Assembly: GCF_014635725.1 (NCBI RefSeq)
Contig: NZ_BMDJ01000010.1
Coordinates: forward strand, 62,001-126,000
DNA: 64,000 nt
Source: Pedobacter mendelii
GTDB taxonomy: Bacteria; Bacteroidota; Bacteroidia; Sphingobacteriales; Sphingobacteriaceae
Direction of reading: 5' to 3'
Shown: positions 8,979 through 16,547 of the stretch, piece by piece
How positions within the stretch are numbered: position 1 is the first letter of the stretch
How the letters are laid out: every line of letters starts with the position of its first letter
The notes under the pieces: model-generated
The model's input: only the letters and a program-made list of their open reading frames with translations
Told to the model about the DNA's origin: nothing
The model's database searches: none
Translations under genes and position numbers: made by a program

Positions 8979-9389
8979 TTAATAAATGGATTCGTAGATC
9001 TCGTTTACATAAGTTTTTTGCCCCTCATTAAAAATGTGTAAGCAATTAAAATTTATCATTAATCCCATTGGCTGTTTCAATAGTTTCATGTAAGTTAATA
9101 ATTGAGCAACATGAATAGGCTGAACTCGCTCCACAGACTTGAACTCGACAATCAGGGTATCTTCAATCAACAAATCACAACGTAATTCTGCATCTAGCTC
9201 TAATCCTTTATAATTTATGGGTATAGTCATCTCAGATTTAAAACTAACATTTCTCGATTTTAGTTCATGAATCATGCATTTATGATACGTACACTCTAGC
9301 AAACCTGGACCCAAGGCCTTATGAACTTCAATAGCTGCTCCGTTTACTTTGTAAACTAAATTTTTTAAATAGTCTCTGGTCAATATCAT
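8979..9389 (-). CDS. GxxExxY protein, PDDEXK-like
   Basis: This 136-residue protein carries the family signature in AIEVHKALGPGLLECTYHK, where G-x-x-E-x-x-Y is GLLECTY. Downstream it has LDAELRCDLLIEDTLIVEFK, giving the D...ExK arrangement of a PDDEXK nuclease-like fold, then VAQLLTYMKLLKQPMGLMINF. It is full length for the family (about 120 to 140 residues). The biological role of GxxExxY proteins is not established. It stands alone between a glycosyltransferase and a methyltransferase, with gaps of about 130 and 105 bases, and looks like an insertion into the glycan cluster. Together with the YhcG remnant at 330-854 it is a second PDDEXK-type gene in 10 kb. Confidence 0.88.
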   Translation of the reverse strand: MILTRDYLKNLVYKVNGAAIEVHKALGPGLLECTYHKCMIHELKSRNVSFKSEMTIPINYKGLELDAELRCDLLIEDTLIVEFKSVERVQPIHVAQLLTYMKLLKQPMGLMINFNCLHIFNEGQKTYVNEIYESIY

Positions 9390-9495
9390 ATTATTCTATT
9401 TAGAAAAAAAAACTTAAAATGGATGTTTTTATGAATAGAGACTTAATGAAATATGAGCTTATATTTTCTTACATTTCTTATATGGTATGTTGAAT

Positions 9496-10257
9496 TTAAA
9501 ATATATGCAGATTAGAATCCGATTTTTGCGTTAAAACTGTATATGCATTAGCAAATTGTTCCTGCTTTTTTCTCCCTAAAAAATTTCCTAAAGCCTTTTT
9601 AATACGATACTCTAACTCAATTTTTAAATTTTTGCTAAAAGTTTTTGGTGCCTTTCTGTTAACAAACTCATTAAATTTAACAGTTTCTGGGGTTGTCATT
9701 GAAACCTTATCCTGTAAAATTTCCAGGCCTTCGCTCTGCAGTAAAAATCGAAGTGAAGTTGGGGTGTACATGTTAATATGACCATAATCTAAAAAATGTT
9801 TCATTCTAGAATCTACACCAAAACGATAATCTTTCGGCACTTCTACAACCAGGTATTTTGCAACCCTTTTTAGCTCACGAAGTAAAATTCTTTCATGCTC
9901 CACGTGTTCTAAAACATGTGCAAGAATTACTAAATCAAAGATATCATCTTCATAAGGAATCTTATATCCATCAAATGTTTGCGCTTCCTTTAGTAATGAT
10001 AATTTTCTGTCTTTAATAATATCAACGCCGCTTTGTGCAATTTCCAAAGCATATAATTCGGGTGCAAACTTCCACTCGTTTAGGAAATGAAGGATACTTC
10101 CATCACCAGCACCAACTTCTAAAACCTTTTTTGGCTTAATCGCTTTGCAAACATCAACAATGTTTTGTGCTTTGTATTTTGCGCCAAGCATTCGCCAGGC
10201 TACATCGCTATTGGTGTAAAAATTATCGTAGGCAGTTTTTACTTCTTCGCTAATCAT
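9496..10257 (-). CDS. Class I SAM-dependent methyltransferase
   Basis: The 253-residue protein contains KKVLEVGAGDGSILHFLNEW (motif I), LYALEIAQSGVDII, the post-I region, DIFDLVILAHVLEHVEHE (motif II/III) and LRELKRVAKYLVVEVPKD. This is the type 11/type 12 methyltransferase pattern common in glycan clusters. It is encoded 17 bases downstream of the next minus-strand gene and is probably cotranscribed with it and the flippase. A sugar hydroxyl or a lipid-linked intermediate is a reasonable substrate guess, but nothing in the sequence shows which. Confidence 0.85.
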   Translation of the reverse strand: MISEEVKTAYDNFYTNSDVAWRMLGAKYKAQNIVDVCKAIKPKKVLEVGAGDGSILHFLNEWKFAPELYALEIAQSGVDIIKDRKLSLLKEAQTFDGYKIPYEDDIFDLVILAHVLEHVEHERILLRELKRVAKYLVVEVPKDYRFGVDSRMKHFLDYGHINMYTPTSLRFLLQSEGLEILQDKVSMTTPETVKFNEFVNRKAPKTFSKNLKIELEYRIKKALGNFLGRKKQEQFANAYTVLTQKSDSNLHIF

Positions 10258-10274
10258 AAATCAAAATATGAAGT

Positions 10275-10922
10275 TTAAATGCCTAAACAGTTGTCTGCTT
10301 TGTAAAAAACCGATGTTGCTTTTTCATAAAACAAGCCTGGCGAAATTCCGCTGAAACTGATTTCTTTAAAGCCTTTCTCTTGCAGGAAAATTCTTGCTTG
10401 GTGGTATGTTCGGCGTTCACTATCATCCAAAACTAGTACTCCATTTGCTGATAAAGCATCTATACTATATTTACAACAGTTTACTCTATCGCGACCATCA
10501 ACAATAATAATGTCGAATTTCTTATTCAGTAAAGTTGCCTTTTTAGCATATTCACCATCTCGCTCCAAATGGCAAAAAATCATTTCTGCATTTGCCGGAC
10601 TGCTATTTTTAACTTTATCAAACCAACCTTTATCATGCTCTACAGCGGTTACTGTACCGGCCCGTTCTGCATAAAATAATGTAGAATTGCCTGAACCATA
10701 TTCGAAAATATGATGGGTTTTTTCTATTCGAAAGTTGATAAAATCGATAAACGAATAGGTTACCCACGGAAGCGCATTGCCTTTTCCATCAACCGCCTGC
10801 TTTTTATCAAATGCGGTAAACCAGCCAATGCTGTTTAAGTAGCCTTTGTGTCCGTATGATAATAATGCTTTAAGCCTGTTAGGCTTTGCAATTAATGTTG
10901 TTAATGCTTTTATAGTACTCAA
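10275..10922 (-). CDS. SAM methyltransferase-like protein of a glycan cluster
   Basis: The 215-residue protein has a Rossmann-type core: THHIFEYGSGNSTLFYAERA as motif I, VTAVEHDKGWFDKV as strand 2, KKFDIIIVDGRDRVNCCKYS as motif II, and ALSANGVLVLDDSERRTYH. These fit class I methyltransferase-like proteins of the FkbM/Methyltransf_24 type, but the substrate is unknown. The start is TTG at 10922, overlapping the flippase stop as TTGA; there is no in-frame ATG near the expected N-terminus. Translation is probably coupled to the upstream flippase. Function beyond the fold is uncertain. Confidence 0.7.
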   Translation of the reverse strand: MSTIKALTTLIAKPNRLKALLSYGHKGYLNSIGWFTAFDKKQAVDGKGNALPWVTYSFIDFINFRIEKTHHIFEYGSGNSTLFYAERAGTVTAVEHDKGWFDKVKNSSPANAEMIFCHLERDGEYAKKATLLNKKFDIIIVDGRDRVNCCKYSIDALSANGVLVLDDSERRTYHQARIFLQEKGFKEISFSGISPGLFYEKATSVFYKADNCLGI

Positions 10923-12238
10923 TGTTTAAATATTTTTTGAAATGCTGTGACCAAAAATAATGATTTTAACATCATTATACCTTGTTGACGGGTTTTCGGG
11001 ATTAATAAAAGGTAGAAAGTGGAAACAAAACATGCAATTAGGGTAGCTAATGAAGCTCCTACTCCGGCATATTTGGGAATAAGCCAAAGGTTTAAAAGGA
11101 TGTTTACAATAGCGCCTGCTGCTGTTCTATAAAAAGAAATTTTAGTATATCCTTCAGCAATAAGATATTGAGAACTTGCCATTCCTAAAAAGACAAAAAT
11201 ACCCGACCAGATATGGATTGAAAGCATTATTCCGGCACCGTCGTATTTTCCACTGTAAGCTATGTGAATAATATCAGCGGCAAAAAAACTAATAAACAAG
11301 GCTATAGGAATATTGATATACACTAATAAATCGTAAAGATTCCCCAAGCGTTTTTGATACCTTACTAAATCAGTTTTACGGGCATTAAGTAAAGCTGGAA
11401 AAACAGATGTTATTATTGCGGTTGGTATAAAATACCAGGCCTCACTTAAGTTTTGCGCACTGCTGTAAATTCCTACTGCTTTGCTTCCAACGCTCTTCAA
11501 CATTACCACATCAATCTTCATATAAATCGTAACCATCACCGCAGAAAGTATAAGCGGCGAGGATTTTTTTAATAATAATTTTGCTCTTGTTTTATTAAAA
11601 CTCCAATTAAATATGTTTAAGCCTCGTTTTTGATAGGCGGTAATTAATCCAATTGCTAAAACAACAGCATCCAATATATATGCCACAACGATATAAATTA
11701 ACGGCAAACTGAAAGCTATTATTAAAATCTTGAAAATGGAGGTAACTACTAAACTAACGTTCTGCACCTGAACAACATATTTGGATTGAACCTGAGATTG
11801 AAAATAAGAATCAATAACATTAAACGACTTGAAAAAAGATGCAAATGAAAGTAATGCGATTAACAATACAAGTGATTCTCCGGGGTTTGACGATAAGGAA
11901 TGACTAATTAAATAAATTCCGATGGCAACGGGAATTAGCAAACCATTCGTAATTATTCTTAACCACAAAGAAGTGCCTAATATTTCATCTCTTTTGTCAG
12001 GCTCCTGAATAACTTCACGGACGATAAATGTATCAAGTCCTAAACCGCCAACGGCTGCTAATATGGCCACCAAAGATAATCCGAAACTTAAATCTCCAAA
12101 TAAAATTGGCCCTAAGTACGTCGTTATAGCAAGATTTACCATCAGGCTGATAATCTTTCCAAACATCAACCAACCCGTATTTTTTAGATACTTGTTAAAT
12201 GCTTCCTCATCAAAACCTTTTATGGCGGGTAATTTCAT
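10919..12238 (-). CDS. Lipid-linked oligosaccharide flippase, Wzx-like
   Basis: This 439-residue protein is hydrophobic throughout, with 11 to 12 predicted membrane helices and a start typical of polysaccharide-synthase/MATE-like transporters (LKNTGWLMFGKIISLMVNL, ITTYLGPILFGDLSFGLSL). Later blocks such as AVGIYSSAQNLSEAWYFIP and AGVGASLATLIACFVSTFY are also family-like. It would flip undecaprenyl-linked glycan units to the periplasmic face. It is the first gene of a minus-strand run with the TTG-started methyltransferase-like gene, which it overlaps by four bases. A second flippase at 54993-56441 belongs to the right-hand locus. The gene faces a divergent intergenic region of about 108 bases. 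Confidence 0.88.
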   Translation of the reverse strand: MKLPAIKGFDEEAFNKYLKNTGWLMFGKIISLMVNLAITTYLGPILFGDLSFGLSLVAILAAVGGLGLDTFIVREVIQEPDKRDEILGTSLWLRIITNGLLIPVAIGIYLISHSLSSNPGESLVLLIALLSFASFFKSFNVIDSYFQSQVQSKYVVQVQNVSLVVTSIFKILIIAFSLPLIYIVVAYILDAVVLAIGLITAYQKRGLNIFNWSFNKTRAKLLLKKSSPLILSAVMVTIYMKIDVVMLKSVGSKAVGIYSSAQNLSEAWYFIPTAIITSVFPALLNARKTDLVRYQKRLGNLYDLLVYINIPIALFISFFAADIIHIAYSGKYDGAGIMLSIHIWSGIFVFLGMASSQYLIAEGYTKISFYRTAAGAIVNILLNLWLIPKYAGVGASLATLIACFVSTFYLLLIPKTRQQGIMMLKSLFLVTAFQKIFKH

Positions 12239-12346
12239 TAACGCAAAGATGTAAAAAATTGTTTGTCGCTTTATAACCTATATATAATTGTAAAGAAAAC
12301 ATTTATAGCAATTAAAGCGTTAATAATTAAACTAATATAATAGGTT

Positions 12347-13246
12347 ATGAAACAATTCAGAATTATCTCCTGCGTTTTCTCCTTTCTATTAATTTTTACA
12401 GCGTGTAAAAAAGATAGTGATGCTGTTAAAGAACCTGAAATTTCCGAAACCTGGCAGGAACATTGGTTTGAACACAATCAATTACTCAATAGCGTTTTTT
12501 CTAATGATGATTTAATCGTTTTCTACGATAAGGATGTAAATAAATCCGTTACCTGGCCCAACGAATATTTAACAAAAGTTTGGCAATATACCAAAACTGT
12601 TTACGGTGGTTTTGGTTCAAATAAAAAACTATATGCAATTTTTCATACTGGCAAATATGGTGGAGGGCATCCTTCAAATTATTTTGAAGCCAGCCATGAT
12701 AATAGAAATGTGATTGATGTTGGGCTAGTAGATCCCAAAGCGTGGGAGGGATTTACAGCAAATGAAAAAGACATTGTAACTCACGAAGTTGGCCACATTG
12801 TAGAATTTGCTTCCAAAGGAAAACACAACTCGCCAGCCTTTAAAATTTGGGGCGATAGTAAGTGGATGGAAATTTATCAGTACGATGTGTATAAAAATCT
12901 GGGTATGACGAGTGATGCAGAGCGTTGGTATAACAAGTGCATGGCTACTGTTGATAACTTCCCTAAAGCAAATACACAGTGGTTTAAAAACTGGTTTTAT
13001 CCAATATATTCAAAAAATGGAGGTACAGCTGCGCTAAATAAATTCTTTGTTTTGTTATCAGAAAACTTTCCTTCCAATGGAACAGACTATTCAAGAGATA
13101 TGAATTTTGGCGAATTTGTGCATTTTTGGAGTGGTGCGGCGGGTGTAAATTTAAAAGCACAGGCAACAATTGCTTTTGGCTGGACCACTGATATGGAAAA
13201 TCAATTTAATAAAGCCAGAACAGATTTTCCAAATGTGAAATATTAG
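12347..13246 (+). CDS. Lipoprotein zinc metallopeptidase (HExxH)
   Basis: The 299-residue product begins with a lipoprotein signal peptide ending LLIFTAC, with Cys20 as the likely lipidation site followed by KKDSD. A zinc site is visible as HEVGHIVEF (His146, Glu147, His150). The segments FHTGKYGGGHPSNYFEASHD and NFGEFVHFWSGAAG flank it. It is therefore probably a membrane-anchored, perhaps surface-exposed, metallopeptidase. I do not recognise a specific named family, and the third zinc ligand is not assigned. It is a single-gene unit, divergent from the flippase and convergent with the DinB gene at 13262. Confidence 0.7.
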   Translation: MKQFRIISCVFSFLLIFTACKKDSDAVKEPEISETWQEHWFEHNQLLNSVFSNDDLIVFYDKDVNKSVTWPNEYLTKVWQYTKTVYGGFGSNKKLYAIFHTGKYGGGHPSNYFEASHDNRNVIDVGLVDPKAWEGFTANEKDIVTHEVGHIVEFASKGKHNSPAFKIWGDSKWMEIYQYDVYKNLGMTSDAERWYNKCMATVDNFPKANTQWFKNWFYPIYSKNGGTAALNKFFVLLSENFPSNGTDYSRDMNFGEFVHFWSGAAGVNLKAQATIAFGWTTDMENQFNKARTDFPNVKY

Positions 13247-13261
13247 TTTTATTCTTGAAAA

Positions 13262-13780
13262 TTACAAACCGAAGCTTTTTTCTATGCGAATCAATTGCTT
13301 TAGATGATGTTTTAAATGGATTTCAGTAAATCGAAACCACTGTTTTGCATTTAAATACCCTAACCTTGGGTGCTTTGTCTTCGAATGCAAATTTGCTGTA
13401 GCAATTAATGGATAGGTTAAATCCAATGCTTTTTCGAATTCTAAAATAAAATCTAGTGCTTCAGCTTTGCTTATTTTCTTTACCCTTTCGGCCAATCTTT
13501 TTGGTACTTTGTATTTCTTTGCTGGAGGGAAAGAACCAAAAAACAGAATCAGTTTTACGGCAAAATGTGTTGGTTGATTTTCTCCTTTTCCTTGTGCAGC
13601 ATTTTCTAGCGCTAAAAGCGAAAGTAAACTCGCATCGAAGATATGAGCATAAACTTCGCTGTAACTCCAGCCGTTTATAGGTGGCGTTATTTGAAAAACA
13701 TCATCAGAGTACGAAGAAAGTTTGGCCTTGTACGCATCAATAATATGGTGAAGTGAAATTTTAACTTTGCTCGAATTCAT
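13262..13780 (-). CDS. DinB family protein
   Basis: The 172-residue protein has the four-helix DinB/YfiT-like pattern: an N-terminal helix (SKVKISLHHIIDAYKAKLSS), PPINGWSYSEVYAHIFDASL with the first metal-ligand histidine, and a C-terminal helix RFTEIHLKHHLKQLIRIEK carrying two further histidines. DinB-like proteins are metal-dependent hydrolases or thiol transferases in some cases, but most have no known function. It lies 21 bases downstream of the YjjG-type gene and may share its transcript. Function here is unassigned. Confidence 0.78.
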   Translation of the reverse strand: MNSSKVKISLHHIIDAYKAKLSSYSDDVFQITPPINGWSYSEVYAHIFDASLLSLLALENAAQGKGENQPTHFAVKLILFFGSFPPAKKYKVPKRLAERVKKISKAEALDFILEFEKALDLTYPLIATANLHSKTKHPRLGYLNAKQWFRFTEIHLKHHLKQLIRIEKSFGL

Positions 13781-13801
13781 ACATAAAGGTAGCAGATAAG
13801 C

Positions 13802-14497
13802 TTAGAATAAAGATAGTAACTCCTTTAAATGAATAATTTCTTTGTTAACATCTGCAGGTTTTTCTTTTTTGGTTGGATTAAAAAAAATGGCTTCCATGCC
13901 AAAGTTCAGTGCACCATAAACGTCAGCTTCTAAACTATCACCAATCATTATACTTTCTTCCTTAACCGCTTTGGCTTTATTTAAAGCATGTTCGAAGATA
14001 ACCGGGTTAGGTTTGTTAGCACCAACATCTTCTGATATGATAACATTTTTGAAATAAGGGTTTAATCCAGAAAGATTCATTTTGGTTAATGTAGTTTCTT
14101 TAAACCCATTGGATATGATGTGAAGTGTATATTTCTCTTTTAAGTAAGTCAATACGTTTTCTGCTCCATCAAACAAATTTGTTTTAGTTGGCGAAATGCT
14201 TACATAATCATCTTCAAACTGATTAGGAACGGCATCTGGCCGTACGCCCAACTGAAGAAAAGTTTTATTGAACCTTTCTGCTCTTAAAAAATCTTTGGTA
14301 ATTTTTCCTAAGTGATAATCTGCCCAAAGCTGGTGGTTATTTTCGGTATAGGTGCTTATAAATTCTTCACAAGATTTTAATCCCAATTCGTGAAGATTAT
14401 AAATCTGATACAGTTCATTTAAAGTTTCTTCTGCATTACGGTCAAAATCCCAAATGGTATGGTCTAAATCGAAGAAAATGTGTTTTTTGTTTTTCAA
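13802..14497 (-). CDS. yjjG: YjjG-type HAD nucleotidase (noncanonical pyrimidine nucleotidase)
   Basis: This 231-residue HAD hydrolase begins KNKKHIFFDLDHTIWDFDRN, with the DLDHT nucleophile motif typical of YjjG. It continues with a helical cap, IISNGFKETTL (motif II) and NKPNPVIFEHALNKA followed by IGDSLEADVYGALNFGMEA (motifs III and IV). Members hydrolyse nucleoside monophosphates such as dUMP and noncanonical pyrimidine nucleotides. The start is TTG at 14497, since no in-frame ATG precedes the family start. Two near-perfect 16-bp tandem units lie just upstream. Its neighbour upp also handles pyrimidines, but that link is inference. Confidence 0.85.
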   Translation of the reverse strand: MKNKKHIFFDLDHTIWDFDRNAEETLNELYQIYNLHELGLKSCEEFISTYTENNHQLWADYHLGKITKDFLRAERFNKTFLQLGVRPDAVPNQFEDDYVSISPTKTNLFDGAENVLTYLKEKYTLHIISNGFKETTLTKMNLSGLNPYFKNVIISEDVGANKPNPVIFEHALNKAKAVKEESIMIGDSLEADVYGALNFGMEAIFFNPTKKEKPADVNKEIIHLKELLSLF

Positions 14498-14504
14498 AAT
14501 TGTC

Positions 14505-14550
14505 GAATTGTTAAAACATTGAACTGTTAAAACGTTGAAATGTTTGGGTT
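14505..14550. repeat. 16-bp tandem repeat upstream of yjjG
   Basis: GAATTGTTAAAACATT at 14505-14520 is followed by GAACTGTTAAAACGTT at 14521-14536 and a decayed third unit to 14550. It lies between upp and yjjG, where it could affect transcription of yjjG or end the upp transcript. No function can be read from it. Confidence 0.6.
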
Positions 14551-14619
14551 GGATATTAAATTATGATGAATAAATCCTGGTCTTGCTAAAACTCCGCAAA
14601 TCCTGTTAAATAATCTTCG

Positions 14620-15267
14620 TTAAATTTTTTCACCGTAAGCTAAATCACCTGCATCACCTAAACCCGGTACAATGTAAGCTTTGCTAGTCATTTCCTCATC
14701 AATTGCACCAAGCCATAGTTTAGCTTTTGGCAGGTTTGCTTTAACATGAGCAATACCTTCTACGCTGGCAATGGCTGCTACAATATGTAATTCTGCAACT
14801 TTATATCGATTCATTAATTCTTTACAGCACATTACCATACTTTGCCCTGTAGCAAGCATTGGGTCGGCCATTATCAGCACTCTTCCATCTAAATCAGGTG
14901 TTGAGATGTAATCCATTTGAATAATAAAATCGCCATTCTTTTTTACTTTTCTATATGCAGAAATAAAGCAGCACTCAGCCTTATCAAAAATATTTAGCAA
15001 GCCTTGCTGCAGCGGTAAACCAGCACGTAAAATTGTAGCCAATACGGGTTGTGTTTCCAAAATATCACATTGTGAAATTCCTAATGGAGTTGTTACTTCT
15101 TTGGGGATAAATTTGAGGGATTTACTGATTTCAAAAGCAAAAAACTCACCCAGTCGCTCCATGTTTTTGCGAAAACGCATAGAATCTTTTTGGATAGTTT
15201 CATCACGCAATTCGGCAATAAAAGTATTGGCGATAGATTTAGTCTTGCTTAAATCGAATGTTATCAT
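14620..15267 (-). CDS. upp: Uracil phosphoribosyltransferase
   Basis: The 215-residue protein shows the UPRTase pattern: ILRAGLPLQQGLLNIFDKAE, ISAYRKV, the PRPP-binding loop LIMADPMLATGQSMVMCC, and the C-terminal VPGLGDAGDLAYGEK uracil-binding motif. It converts uracil and PRPP to UMP in pyrimidine salvage in the cytosol. The length is normal for the family. It is on the minus strand, about 120 bases upstream of yjjG and 80 bases downstream of the DUF6702 gene. Confidence 0.95.
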   Translation of the reverse strand: MITFDLSKTKSIANTFIAELRDETIQKDSMRFRKNMERLGEFFAFEISKSLKFIPKEVTTPLGISQCDILETQPVLATILRAGLPLQQGLLNIFDKAECCFISAYRKVKKNGDFIIQMDYISTPDLDGRVLIMADPMLATGQSMVMCCKELMNRYKVAELHIVAAIASVEGIAHVKANLPKAKLWLGAIDEEMTSKAYIVPGLGDAGDLAYGEKI

Positions 15268-15347
15268 AATTATTTAGTCTGCATATTTAACCATCGTACA
15301 GAAATTTTTATTGGCTAGTGCTAATTTTTTAATCCAACAATAAGTAA

Positions 15348-15860
15348 TTAAAAACTTGCTGTAAAAGTTTTATCGGGATATAAAATTTTTGTGCTTTTTC
15401 TTACGCCACCGTTTACTACATGAACAATGCTCATTTGATCATCAAACATGTCGTATAAAATCGTACTGCTTACATCGATAGATTTAGGAGCATTAATTTT
15501 TTCTACTTCTAAATAAATATTTGTGGCTTCATGATCTTGCTCAAAGCCAATATAATTTAGCGCTACAACTTTGCCGTTGGTCTTAATCTGTAGATGCGAT
15601 AACAAGTATTTCTTAATTAAATTATCCATTTGCGTTTTAAGCTCAGGTTTGGAAAGATCCGTTTTTTGCTTGTATAGTTTTGCCAAAACGGATTCAAAAT
15701 CATCACTAAACACCCGGGTACTAATTTCTAGGGTTTTATCTTTGCCATTAACATTTACTTCTGTTGTACTTACATGTAGCGGATGCTTCAATCCTTTTGT
15801 ATTGCTAATAAGTGCAAAAACTAAAAATAAGGTAACAAATTTGGTATTTAAGAAATGCAT
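15348..15860 (-). CDS. DUF6702 family protein
   Basis: The 170-residue protein begins with a hydrophobic signal segment (MHFLNTKFVTLFLVFALIS) followed by KHPLHVSTTEVNVNGKDKTL, the start typical of DUF6702. The body contains ISTRVFSDDFESVLAKLYK and ends IVHVVNGGVRKSTKILYPDK. It is probably secreted or envelope-associated; its biochemical role is unknown. It is divergent from the HupE/UreJ gene at 15951. I recall DUF6702 occurring beside HupE/UreJ and M1 peptidase genes in this phylum, consistent with the arrangement here. Confidence 0.8.
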   Translation of the reverse strand: MHFLNTKFVTLFLVFALISNTKGLKHPLHVSTTEVNVNGKDKTLEISTRVFSDDFESVLAKLYKQKTDLSKPELKTQMDNLIKKYLLSHLQIKTNGKVVALNYIGFEQDHEATNIYLEVEKINAPKSIDVSSTILYDMFDDQMSIVHVVNGGVRKSTKILYPDKTFTASF

Positions 15861-15950
15861 TTATACTGATTTTGCCTTTTTTATAATTAAAACTTTAATT
15901 TTATGCAATCAAAAATACTAAAGCTTCGCTCACAAAGCTAATTTATTATA

Positions 15951-16535
15951 ATGCCGTTACAAGATTTTATCTTTTATTTTAAATTAGGATGGGAACACAT
16001 CATAAGTGCCGATGCTTTAGATCATCAGTTGTTTATTTTGGCTTTAGTAGCCATTTATAGCTACCATAATTTAAAGCAAGTTTTAATTTTGGTAACTGCT
16101 TTTACAATTGGGCATTCGTTAACTTTATTTTTAAGTGTTACCGATGTTATCCGTTTTGAAAGCAAGTGGGTAGAGTTTTTAATTCCGTGTACAATTGTTT
16201 TTACCGCGGTTAGTAATTTACGCAGGAAAGATTTCTCTTTAAAATCTGTAAAAATAAATTATTACCTGGCTTTAGTTTTTGGATTGATACACGGTATGGG
16301 CTTCGCAAATTCGATAAGAATTATGTTGGCGAAAGATCAAAAAATTGGCTGGGGGCTTTTCGGCTTTAATGTTGGTTTAGAAGCCGGACAAATTTTTATG
16401 GTTATTATTATCTTAGCAGTTAATTTTTTAATTTTTAATTATAGTAAAATAAGGCGTCCGAGTTGGGTCTTGTTTGTATCAGCAGCCGTATTCAGCCTGG
16501 CTTTAAAAATGGCTTTAGAAAGAATCCCATTTTAA
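15951..16535 (+). CDS. HupE/UreJ family membrane protein
   Basis: The 194-residue protein has about six predicted membrane helices and the family segments HIISADALDHQLFILALVAI near the N-terminus, FTIGHSLTLFLSV and LVFGLIHGMGFANSIRIML. Histidines in the first and fourth regions are in the positions expected for HupE/UreJ, a family proposed to transport nickel or cobalt. Metal specificity is not shown here. It is followed 12 bases later by the M1 peptidase gene, so the two may be cotranscribed. Confidence 0.85.
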   Translation: MPLQDFIFYFKLGWEHIISADALDHQLFILALVAIYSYHNLKQVLILVTAFTIGHSLTLFLSVTDVIRFESKWVEFLIPCTIVFTAVSNLRRKDFSLKSVKINYYLALVFGLIHGMGFANSIRIMLAKDQKIGWGLFGFNVGLEAGQIFMVIIILAVNFLIFNYSKIRRPSWVLFVSAAVFSLALKMALERIPF

Positions 16536-16547
16536 TAGAATATAAAG

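Noticed and set aside
12273..12348. 9-bp inverted repeat ATAACCTAT/ATAGGTTAT spanning the start of the metallopeptidase gene
   Set aside because: The arms are short, the spacer is 58 bases and the DNA is AT-rich, so chance is likely.
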